Origin: UBA5216 sp040081205
GTDB taxonomy: Bacteria; Pseudomonadota; Gammaproteobacteria; Burkholderiales; SG8-41
NCBI GenBank assembly: GCA_040081205.1
Contig: JBEBHE010000190.1
Span: 1 to 9,139 of the forward strand
Length of the DNA: 9,139 bases
Direction of reading: 5' to 3'
Shown here: piece after piece, positions 1 to 6,174 of the stretch
How the letters are laid out: every line of letters starts with the position of its first letter
Numbering within the stretch: the stretch's first letter is position 1
The notes under the pieces: model-generated
Told to the model about the DNA's origin: nothing
The model's input: the letters and a program-made list of their open reading frames with translations, nothing else
Database searches by the model: none
Translations under genes and position numbers: made by a program

Positions 1-14
1 ATAGAAAGCGGGCA

Positions 15-743
15 ATGGATCAAGGCATTTGGGCAACGTGGTGCGACTTGGCTGACGTGTCGCGTGAGCGCTACCTGAAATGGGTGCATGAATGTTACTG
101 CCCGTACTTGCGTGTACAGCCCGGCTACAGTTGGGTAGCACACTATCGCTACACGGGCGGCGGCGCGCAAATGGAGCGCGTCAAGCAAACGGCAATCGGC
201 TACACGCAGGAAGCAATTGGCAGCGGCAATCAATATCTGTTGCTCGTGGGTGCTGCTTCAGCGCATACATTCTTCAAACCGTCGCTGGACGAAATCACGC
301 TACCGCCCGAATACGATGAGATGCTGGCACTGCGTGTGGGATTGCGCACGGCGATTTTTACCGAAGAAGCGCGCGTCAACGGGCCGGAGCCGCGCGAGTT
401 CGGCCCCGGCTCTGGGCCGGGGCTGGCAATCCAGATGGGCAGCTTTCGCATGCGCACGCCGGAAGAGGAATTCGATCTCGGTCGCTGGTATGCGCAATAC
501 CGCTTGCCGTTCATGGCGCGCATGCCCGGCTGTATCGCCACTCGCAAGCTCTGCGGCGTTGCCGGCTGGGCCAAGCACAGCGTGCTTTATGAGTTCACAT
601 CGCTTGAAACGCGCCTGCACAATTTCGAGGAGCCGCACGAGGCGCTCGCACTCGACAGCACGCGCTGGGAATCAAAAGTAATGGCCGGTACTGTGCATAC
701 GCCGGGTTCGCCGTTTATTGGTGAACGGATTTGGCCGCCGTGA
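15..743 (+). CDS. Two-repeat EthD-like (dimeric alpha/beta barrel) protein, function unknown
   Basis: A 242-residue soluble protein with no signal peptide or membrane segment. It appears to hold two copies of a ferredoxin-like half: an N-terminal one around residues 4-100 (GIWATWCDLADVSRERYLKW, then a conserved-looking LRVQPGYSWVAHY segment) and a C-terminal one around 138-225 (AIQMGSFRMRTPEEEFDLGR, then LPFMARMPGCIATRKLCG). The pattern of strand, helix with an Arg/Glu-rich face, 'P-G-' turn and second strand resembles EthD/antibiotic-monooxygenase-type dimeric alpha/beta barrels, which bind small hydrophobic ligands or act as small cofactor-free enzymes. The ATG at 15 is the first in-frame start seen, but the frame stays open to the window edge and no convincing Shine-Dalgarno is visible, so the true start may lie upstream. 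It converges on the minus-strand peroxiredoxin-like gene. The fold call is from sequence pattern only; the function is not recognised. Confidence 0.7.
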   Translation: MDQGIWATWCDLADVSRERYLKWVHECYCPYLRVQPGYSWVAHYRYTGGGAQMERVKQTAIGYTQEAIGSGNQYLLLVGAASAHTFFKPSLDEITLPPEYDEMLALRVGLRTAIFTEEARVNGPEPREFGPGSGPGLAIQMGSFRMRTPEEEFDLGRWYAQYRLPFMARMPGCIATRKLCGVAGWAKHSVLYEFTSLETRLHNFEEPHEALALDSTRWESKVMAGTVHTPGSPFIGERIWPP

Positions 744-830
744 TCAGCGGCGTCCTGACTGGACGGCAATGACATAGGCCTTGAACTTCGAAAGCGCCAA
801 GGTAAATACCAGACAATCCCTTCGATCCGC

Positions 831-859
831 GCGGTCATCGCGTGCAAGTGCGTGACCGC
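831..859. terminator. Hairpin between convergent genes, possible terminator
   Basis: The arms GCGGTCA (831-837) and TGACCGC (853-859) are perfectly complementary, and the pairing continues inward as CGC (839-841) with GCG (850-852) after a one-base bulge. It lies in the 138-bp space between two convergent genes, where a bidirectional terminator is expected. There is no T-run on either side, so it is not a textbook intrinsic terminator and the call is tentative. Confidence 0.35.
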
Positions 860-881
860 ACAGACAGATCGAGACAACCCG

Positions 882-1358
882 TTACTTGCGTAACTGCGCC
901 TCACGAAAATTGATCATTTTGATCACGTCAGCCGCGTCGATACGTCCGATGGGGCCGTCACTGTAACTCGAGGCCAGCACCTTGCCGTCGGCACCGAGAA
1001 CGAACTCCGCAGGTTGGATGATGCTGCGACGGTCTTCCCACCATGAGCCCAGTTGGTCGGCCATCTCGCGCGTAACGCCGTAACCAACGGGAAACGAGAC
1101 TTCCGCAGCGACTTCGCGCGCCTTGTCGATTGGGTCCACACTGGCTGCGAAGACTTTGGCACCAAGGGCATCCAACTCGCCTTTGAGCTTTTCAAAGCCG
1201 ACTAACTGTCGGCGGCAGTAAGGTCACCAGTGTCCACGATAAAACAATACTACCCGGTATTTGGCATTGAGATCAGTTGGTAAATTGATTGTCCCGCCGC
1301 TGACAATATTTATCGTCATGTTCGGAAACACGGCGCCGATACCCAGCTTGTCTGACAT
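882..1358 (-). CDS. Peroxiredoxin-like (AhpC/TSA, thioredoxin fold) selenoprotein, UxxC
   Basis: Read through an in-frame TGA at codon 45, this gives a 158-residue thioredoxin-fold protein. The N-terminal part ends in the strand YRVVLFYRGHW, followed by Sec45-Pro-Tyr-Cys48 and RRQL. In cysteine homologues of this AhpC/TSA-like group the motif reads WCPYC, so TGA sits exactly at the first, nucleophilic Cys. The part after the TGA continues the same fold: FAASVDP at about 69-75, FPVGYGVT at about 88-95, and the strand AEFVLGADGKVLASSY at about 116-131. It lacks the PxxxTxxC motif of true peroxiredoxins, so thiol oxidoreductase or peroxidase activity of the PRX-like2 kind is more likely than classical Prx. 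The ATG at 1358 is preceded by AAAGGA with a 6-nt spacer, evidence of an intact translated gene. It lies 384 bp beyond the last gene of the minus-strand run, so it probably has its own promoter. The alternative, a nonsense pseudogene, fits less well. Confidence 0.85.
1197..1213 (-). promoter_or_regulatory. Bacterial SECIS hairpin of the peroxiredoxin-like gene
   Basis: Downstream of the UGA the mRNA reads GCCGAC-AGUUA-GUCGGC, a perfect 6-bp stem with a 5-nt loop. The loop starts 17 nt after the UGA and has G at its second position. The spacing and the loop G match the known features of bacterial SECIS elements recognised by SelB. The hairpin lies inside the coding sequence. Confidence 0.8.
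1224..1226 (-). other. In-frame UGA read as selenocysteine (Sec45) in the peroxiredoxin-like gene
   Basis: The minus-strand codon is TGA in the context GGA CAC TGG TGA CCT TAC TGC. It replaces the first Cys of a WCPYC redox motif, and the reading frame is open and coherent in sequence on both sides. Confidence 0.85.
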
Positions 1359-1742
1359 TGGATTTCCTTTCGATGTGCGTGGAACATAAGACCACTACGG
1401 CTGTGAAGGCAATAGCTAGCGCTTGTAGATACGCCACAAAAAAATGTCATTGCATTTAGTCGAACTATGCGGTGAATCAACTACCTTACCAATTCTGGAC
1501 TATACGGTTCATAACAAGGATTGGCAATGATTGCATAGCCTTGCTACGCAACGCGCTTCGCTCATGACGGAGGGTTTATCAGCCGCCCATGCATGACAAG
1601 CCATCGGGAGTGCGTTGGGATTGTCGGTGATACGCTGTACGGGACTAGCGCTTTATTCGAACGGATTTGGCGATGGTGCTGCCGCCGCGTTTATTCGTTC
1701 ACGCAAGATTGAAAAATGCGGATCCACTATCACTTCAAATCA
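1359..1742. other. 384-bp stretch without a recognisable gene
   Basis: No ORF here has family-like sequence. Plus-strand ORFs that begin here run on antisense through the downstream Bug gene and look like shadows of it. The stretch should contain the promoter of the minus-strand peroxiredoxin-like gene; a weak candidate is TTGATT (1480-1475) with TAAATG (1458-1453) at 16-nt spacing, too poor to call alone. A small inverted repeat, TTGCATAGC-CTT-GCTACGCAA (1531-1551, one mismatch), lies about 190 bp beyond the Bug gene's stop and might end the operon transcript, but it has no U-tract. AT content is higher than in the neighbouring genes around 1430-1530. No tRNA-like cloverleaf was seen. Confidence 0.5.
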
Positions 1743-2714
1743 TCAATCAAGCCGAATTCCCAGTTCCGACGCGAGCTTGCCGTACTTTTCCGTGTCGGCG
1801 CGGATCTGCGCGGCAAACGCATCCGGCGTATTGCCGACGGCCTCGACCCCTGCAGTCTTCAATCTGTCGCGCACGTCGGGCAGCGCCAGTATGCGCACAG
1901 ACTCGGCATGCAGTTTGGTCACGATGGACTTGGGTGTCGCTTTGGGCACCAGCATGCCAACCCACTGTGCCGTGTCGTAACCAGCATAGCCTTGCTCCGC
2001 GATGGTGCGCAGATCGGGCAGCGATTGCGAGCGTTGTGCGGTGGAAATGGCGAGCGCGTTGATGCGCCCCTGCTGCACGTGCGGCAGCAAACTCGACGTC
2101 GTCATGCACAGCAGATTAACTTCATTGGAAAGCAGCGCGTTCAAGCCGAGACTGCCGCCTTTGTAGGGCACATGTGTCAGTTTGATCCCCGCACGCTTTG
2201 CGAATAATTCGGTGGCGAGGTGAAGCATGCTGCCGTTACCCGCAGATGCAAATCGCAATTCTCCTGGCTTCGCCTTTGCCGCGGCAACAAAATCCTGAAG
2301 CGTTGTGATACGAAGGCTCGGATGAACGGCGCAGGTCAGCGGAATGTCGCCTACCTTGGTAACCGGTTGAAAGTCCCGCAGAGGGTCGTAAGACAATCGG
2401 CTAAACACCGAGGGATTGATGCTGAGCGTACCAACCTCGCTCATGAGGATGGTGTAACCGTCAGGTGCGGCACGGGCCGCAATCTCCATGCCGATGATGC
2501 CAGAGCCGCCGGAACGATTGTCGATAACGACTTGCTGACCCCAGCTTTCAGTCATTTTTTGGCCAAGAATGCGCGCCAGAAAATCGATGCCGCCACCCGG
2601 CGGGAAAGGCGCAATCAGTCGCAGTGGGCGGCTCGGATAGTCTTGGGCGAGCGCCGACCCAATAAACACTAAAGCAAGCGCGGCAGTCAGGGTGGCCGGG
2701 GTAGTGAATCGCAT
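1743..2714 (-). CDS. Bug/TctC-family periplasmic solute-binding protein (last gene of the run)
   Basis: A 323-residue tripartite-tricarboxylate-transporter receptor, the usual length for the family. Residues 1-23 are a Sec-type signal peptide (MRFTTPATLTAALALVFIGS, then ALA before the cleavage point), followed by the typical mature start QDYPSRP. The family's N-terminal ligand loop is PFPPGGGIDFLAR at about 36-48. VIDNRSGGSGIIG, ARAAPDGYTILM, DPLRDFQPVT, AHPSL-like VHPSLRI, FASAGNGSMLHLA and HVPYKGG follow in the standard order. It should bind a small organic anion in the periplasm; the ligand cannot be deduced. The ATG at 2714 is chosen over an in-frame TTG 18 bp upstream because AAGGGA sits 6 nt before it. 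It begins 39 bp after the GrdB-like selenoprotein gene and is probably cotranscribed with it. No TctA or TctB permease gene is near, as is common for Bug paralogues. Confidence 0.93.
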   Translation of the reverse strand: MRFTTPATLTAALALVFIGSALAQDYPSRPLRLIAPFPPGGGIDFLARILGQKMTESWGQQVVIDNRSGGSGIIGMEIAARAAPDGYTILMSEVGTLSINPSVFSRLSYDPLRDFQPVTKVGDIPLTCAVHPSLRITTLQDFVAAAKAKPGELRFASAGNGSMLHLATELFAKRAGIKLTHVPYKGGSLGLNALLSNEVNLLCMTTSSLLPHVQQGRINALAISTAQRSQSLPDLRTIAEQGYAGYDTAQWVGMLVPKATPKSIVTKLHAESVRILALPDVRDRLKTAGVEAVGNTPDAFAAQIRADTEKYGKLASELGIRLD

Positions 2715-2720
2715 AGCTAA

Positions 2721-2726
2721 TCCCTT
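2721..2726 (-). promoter_or_regulatory. Ribosome binding site deciding the Bug start at 2714
   Basis: AAGGGA followed by a 6-nt spacer and ATG. It favours the ATG at 2714 over the in-frame TTG at 2732, and leaves a normal 23-residue signal peptide. Confidence 0.7.
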
Positions 2727-2753
2727 TTTCAACGTTTGCTTAGCGGTAACCGT

Positions 2754-3989
2754 TTATATTACCGGATTAATCTGCCGATCCGGGACGATGGAATTGCGTC
2801 CAAGAAACTGGTAGCCCTCGTCATGACTTGCGCGGCAGCGGGTGCGCAACCGCCACAGCGCCTTGCCCAGAACGGTCTCCCGGAACAACCAATCTTCCAC
2901 GCGCTTGCTGGTGTTGTAGCCGGGCTGGGCGGTAATCGCCTCGGTGTAGTAGGCCTTCAGGTCTTCGTAAGCGAGTTTGAGTACGCGTGGTGCGGGCATA
3001 TCCGTGCGCGGACACTGCGTAGCCTGATTTTCGAGAAAAGCCGCGAGATATTTCCCGGCATCAACGACGGACAGCCCGCTGGGGCCGACTGTTGTGCGTC
3101 CGCGTGTCGTAACAGCAAGATCGTACCAAGGCTGAAGCGAAGCTACTTCTTTCAACAATGCAATGCCGATTTCACTGGCTGGCGCCGTTTCGTCCGGTGG
3201 TTTGGGCAGATCGATTGCGCAAACCATGCCGCTCATGGCATCCGCGTCCGCTTCGGCGATGTTGAGTGGAACGTCTTCGGGATAGTCAACGATTAAGGGG
3301 CCTTGATGCGCATCGAGCAAGGCGAGGGCGGCGCGCAGCACGCGCGTCTGAAATGCCGGATCGTTTGGTACGCCCAACGGGCGGCCCAGCTCGAACGGCA
3401 CCCACAACGCGCGCGGCGGCTGGGTGCGTTCGGAATGAATGCGAATTAGGCTGATCTGTGTAGTCGCAAGCCCACTTTCTTCAAAGTAAATCGCCAGCCC
3501 GCCGACGGCGCGCGTGCATTTCGGTCATATCGGTACCAGCAGCACGGTGTCGACACCATCGCTTTGCATCGCACGTGCGATGGCGCGAGCCGACGGTTCG
3601 AGATCGACCGGATGGGGTGCGCCCGAAACCGTGAAGTGGAAGTTCGCCACTGAGCCGATGACGCCCTCGGCGGCCAGATCATGAATGCGTTGCAACGGGA
3701 AGCAAACGTTCAAATCCTGCTGAAAACCCGTGCGGTCAAAATTTACCGACGAGTGGCTCATTACCACGTCGCCCGCGTTAACGTTGCTGGGGATGATGCG
3801 AAACGCCGTCTCGTCGCGTTGATAAACCTTGTCGTTGCGCAAACTCAGCGCGGCGGTGGAAACAAGTGCAACGCGGCGTTTGTTCAGCGGAGGCCCCTTT
3901 ACCCAAGGACGCCGGCCCTCGAATCCGGAGCAGTCGAGCGTTTCCATCATTTTGCGTTCGCTGAGCGGTATTTCTTCCAGCCGGGCCAT
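2754..3989 (-). CDS. Glycine/sarcosine/betaine reductase selenoprotein B-family protein, UxxC
   Basis: Read through an in-frame TGA at codon 155, this is one 411-residue protein. Before the TGA it carries segments characteristic of the GrdB/PrdB-like reductase family: LNKRRVALVSTAALSL (about 35-50), SHSSVNFDRTGFQQDLNVCF (about 78-97) and IGSVANFHFTVSGAPHP (about 111-127), ending in the strand VDTVLLVPI. Sec155-Pro-Lys-Cys158 follows, then TRAVGGLAIYFEESGLATTQ, PRALWVPFELGRPLGVPNDP and a long helical C-terminal part. Family members use Sec or Cys at this position; in glycine reductase the B protein attacks the substrate C-N bond. This protein is related to that family, but no GrdA, GrdC or GrdD component lies nearby, so the actual substrate is unknown. 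The ATG at 3989 has AAGGA at a 6-nt spacing. It starts 47 bp after a Bug receptor gene and is followed 39 bp later by another. Calling the downstream piece a separate gene would require a TTG start at 3407 inside the conserved domain. Confidence 0.87.
3497..3513 (-). promoter_or_regulatory. Candidate SECIS hairpin of the GrdB-like gene
   Basis: The mRNA after the UGA can form GC-G-CGCC-GUC-GGCG-G-GC: a 4-bp apical helix, one G.G mismatch and two more base pairs, with a 3-nt loop. The loop starts 19 nt after the UGA and its first base is G. The position fits bacterial SECIS rules. The helix is shorter than in the other two genes, and GC-rich coding sequence offers an alternative pairing (CGCC with GGCG at 3492-3495), so the exact fold is uncertain. 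Confidence 0.6.
3525..3527 (-). other. In-frame UGA read as selenocysteine (Sec155) in the GrdB-like gene
   Basis: The context is CTT/CTG-rich strand VLLVPI, then TGA CCG AAA TGC, giving UPKC. The residue falls at the catalytic Sec/Cys position after the hydrophobic strand in this family. The frame remains open for 256 further codons. Confidence 0.87.
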
Positions 3990-4036
3990 GAGGTATCCTT
4001 CAATTACTTCTTAAAAAAACATTAAAAAACAGATAC

Positions 4037-5005
4037 TTATTCTGCTTTTAGTCCGGCGGCTTTTACCACCTTCGCCCATTTCTCGGTTTCACTGCGGATA
4101 TAGCCGGCGAACTGCTCGGGGGAGCCGCCGCCGGGTGTAGCGCCCATCGCCGCGAGTCGCTCTTTCATCTCCGGTGCCTGCAAAATCCGTGCGATCTCCG
4201 TGTTGAGCAGACTAACAACATCGCGCGGGGTGGCAGCGGGTACGACAAGGCCGACCCACGTGATGCCTTCGTAGCCGGCAAAACCTGTTTCCGCGACGGT
4301 GGAAATATCCATCACAGCGGGATTGCGTTGTGCGCTGGTGATTGCGAGCGCGCGCAACTTGCCGGATTTCACATGCGGCAACGAAGTCAACAGCGATTCA
4401 ATCATCAGCGGCACCAGCCCGCCAAGCACTTCACTCATCGCCGGTCCGCTACCCTTGTAAAGAATCGGTGTCATCTTCACACCGGCCATCAGGTTGAAAA
4501 GTTCGCCCGCCATGTGTGGCATCGTGCCGTAGCCGGCCGAAGCAAAATTAATCTCGCCGGGGCGCGCTTTCGCCAGCGCGACCAGGTCCTTCATCGAACG
4601 TACCGGAAGCGAGGGGTGCGCGAGGAACAAATTGGGCACCGTAATTGCAAGCGTGACCGGTGCGAAGTCCCGCACAGGATCATAGGGGAGCTTGGCAAAC
4701 AGGCTTATGTTGATGGCTTGCGTGCCATGCGTGCCCATCAACAGGGTGTATCCATCCGCTGGGGAGCGCGCCACATGTTCCGCGGCAATGTTGCCGCCTG
4801 CGCCACCGCGATTGTCCACCACCACGTTTTGCTTCCAGCGCTCGGTCAACCGTTGTGCGATCAGGCGCGCCGTTGCGTCGGATGTGCCGCCGGGCGGGAA
4901 GGGGACGACGATGCGCACGGGTTTCGTGGGGAAATTTTGCGCCACGGCATGAATGCCTATCGCAGATAGTGCAACCCCACAAAGCAAGATGGATGTTGTT
5001 TTCAT
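4037..5005 (-). CDS. Bug/TctC-family periplasmic solute-binding protein (middle of the run)
   Basis: A 322-residue receptor of normal family length. The signal peptide is about residues 1-22 (MKTTSILLCGVALSAIGIHA, then VA before the cleavage point), with the mature protein starting QNFPTKPVRIVV. The N-terminal binding loop PFPPGGTSDATAR is at about 35-47. VVVDNRGGAGGNIAAEHVAR, SPADGYTLLMG, YDPVRDFAPVT, AHPSLPVRSMKDL, FASAGYGTMPHMAGELF and ILYKGSGPA follow in family order. The ATG at 5005 overlaps the stop of the flavin oxidoreductase gene by one base (TGATG), with AGGGA 7 nt upstream inside that gene, which points to translational coupling. An in-frame GTG directly before the ATG is a less likely start. 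Its place between an oxidoreductase and a Sec reductase-like protein suggests it delivers a substrate or related ligand to that pathway, which is inference. Confidence 0.93.
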   Translation of the reverse strand: MKTTSILLCGVALSAIGIHAVAQNFPTKPVRIVVPFPPGGTSDATARLIAQRLTERWKQNVVVDNRGGAGGNIAAEHVARSPADGYTLLMGTHGTQAINISLFAKLPYDPVRDFAPVTLAITVPNLFLAHPSLPVRSMKDLVALAKARPGEINFASAGYGTMPHMAGELFNLMAGVKMTPILYKGSGPAMSEVLGGLVPLMIESLLTSLPHVKSGKLRALAITSAQRNPAVMDISTVAETGFAGYEGITWVGLVVPAATPRDVVSLLNTEIARILQAPEMKERLAAMGATPGGGSPEQFAGYIRSETEKWAKVVKAAGLKAE

Positions 5006-6156
5006 CACTCGTTCCCTTTTGTCGTTGTCATCTCCGGTGGAGGTGCCACATTACCCGGCGCATTGATGCCAGCGCCCGCCCTCTGCGAAGGATGCGCGCG
5101 TTCGTACTGCCGTGGATAAACAAGTTTTTCGCCAAGTTCATGTGCAGCGTGCCACGGCCAGCGCGGATCGTACATTACGGCGCGCGCGAGGCCGATCATG
5201 TCCGCTTGCCCCGTCATGAGGATGGTCTCCGCTTGCCATGCACTGGTAATCAATCCGACCGCAATCACCTTCATTTTGACTGTCTGCTTCAGCGCGGCGG
5301 CGAACGGCGTCTGGTAGCCGGGGCCGACCGTGATCTTCTGTCGTTCGCTCAATCCTGCGCTGGACACATCGATAAAATCGCAGCCCAGCGCATCCAGCGC
5401 ACGCCCGAACGCAAGCGTCTGTTCGAGATCCCATCCACCGTCCACCCAATCCGTCGCCGACACACGAACGCCGAGGGGCTTTTCCGCAGGCCACACGGCG
5501 CGCACCGCCTCGAATACTTCGAGCGGAAATCGCATGCGGTTTTCAAGACTACCGCCATACCCGTCACCACGCCTGTTGCTGAGCGGTGACAGAAACTGGT
5601 GCAACAAATACCCATGCGCGCAATGCAGTTCAATCAAATCGGCGCCAGCACGGTCAGCGCGCTGAGCGGCCGCTGTAAAGGCTTCACGTACTTTCGCGAT
5701 ATCGGAGTGAGTGAGTTCACGCGGCTGCGGCCACTTTGACGACAGCGGTACAGGCGAGGGTGCTACATTCGGATAACCACCGTCTTCGGGTAAACGTGGC
5801 CCGCCGCCCAGCCAAGGCTCTTTTGCCGATGCGCGCCGTCCGGCATGGCAAAGCTGAACGCCAAAGCGCGCATTGCCATACGCATCAAAAAAATGTTTTA
5901 TGCGCGCGATAGCCTGTTCCTGTTCATCGCTGTAAAGCGACAGACACATAGGGGTATTGCGCGCCTGCGGCGCAACGTAAGTCGATTCGGTCATCACCAG
6001 CCCCGCGCCGGACACTGCATACTGGCCGAGGTGCATCAAGTGCCAGTCACCCGCAGTCCCGTCGTGCGCCGAGAACTGCGTCATGGGTTCGACGACGATC
6101 CGGTTTGGCAGCGTCAGTCCGCGTAAATCGATGGGACGAAAGAGTATCGCGCTCAT
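5005..6156 (-). CDS. NADH:flavin oxidoreductase, old yellow enzyme family (YqjM/XenA-like)
   Basis: A 383-residue single-domain TIM-barrel FMN enzyme, cytoplasmic. Family marks in order: the start LFRPIDLRGLTLPNRIVVEP, GVQLCHAGRRAS at 99-110, the active-site pair His178 and His181 with Tyr183 in ELHCAHGYLLHQF, LSPLSNRRGDGYGGSLENR at 189-207, and the C-terminal phosphate-binding region around VIAVGLITSA and MIGLARAVMYDPRWPW. Such enzymes reduce activated C=C bonds or nitro groups with NAD(P)H. In YqjM/XenA the segment after 'EPM/PPM' carries a redox-tuning Cys and a Tyr; here it reads EPMTQFSAHDG, with Thr26 and Phe28 instead, so flavin potential or substrate handling may differ. It starts 18 bp after the AhpD-like stop with no clear Shine-Dalgarno, probably relying on coupling, and overlaps the next Bug gene by one base. 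Confidence 0.92.
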   Translation of the reverse strand: MSAILFRPIDLRGLTLPNRIVVEPMTQFSAHDGTAGDWHLMHLGQYAVSGAGLVMTESTYVAPQARNTPMCLSLYSDEQEQAIARIKHFFDAYGNARFGVQLCHAGRRASAKEPWLGGGPRLPEDGGYPNVAPSPVPLSSKWPQPRELTHSDIAKVREAFTAAAQRADRAGADLIELHCAHGYLLHQFLSPLSNRRGDGYGGSLENRMRFPLEVFEAVRAVWPAEKPLGVRVSATDWVDGGWDLEQTLAFGRALDALGCDFIDVSSAGLSERQKITVGPGYQTPFAAALKQTVKMKVIAVGLITSAWQAETILMTGQADMIGLARAVMYDPRWPWHAAHELGEKLVYPRQYERAHPSQRAGAGINAPGNVAPPPEMTTTKGNE

Positions 6157-6174
6157 GCCGGCAACCGTAAGGAC

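Noticed and set aside
882..1175. Separate short gene starting at TTG 1175, with the upstream part as debris
   Set aside because: The piece lacks the start of the thioredoxin fold and any ribosome binding site, while the upstream part is in the same frame, has a good ribosome binding site and ends exactly at the redox Cys position.
1531..1551. Inverted repeat as an intrinsic terminator of the operon
   Set aside because: It lies about 190 bp past the last stop, has a mismatch and no U-tract; kept only as a note in the gene-free stretch.
1376..1740. A possible selC tRNA-Sec in the gene-free stretch
   Set aside because: No long acceptor/T stem, TCA anticodon loop context or T-loop consensus could be found on either strand.
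1615..2207. Plus-strand ORFs overlapping the 3' part of the Bug gene at 1743-2714
   Set aside because: They are antisense to a clear family member, show no family motifs and have GC-codon-shadow composition.
2754..3407. Separate gene starting at TTG 3407 downstream of a truncated reductase
   Set aside because: The TTG lies inside a conserved stretch of the family, there is no ribosome binding site, and the 38 codons between the TGA and the TTG continue the family sequence in the same frame.
4328..5589. Long plus-strand ORFs antisense to the Bug and flavin oxidoreductase genes
   Set aside because: Low-complexity, Arg/His/Cys-rich translations typical of the reverse frame of GC-rich genes, with no ribosome binding site or recognisable domain.
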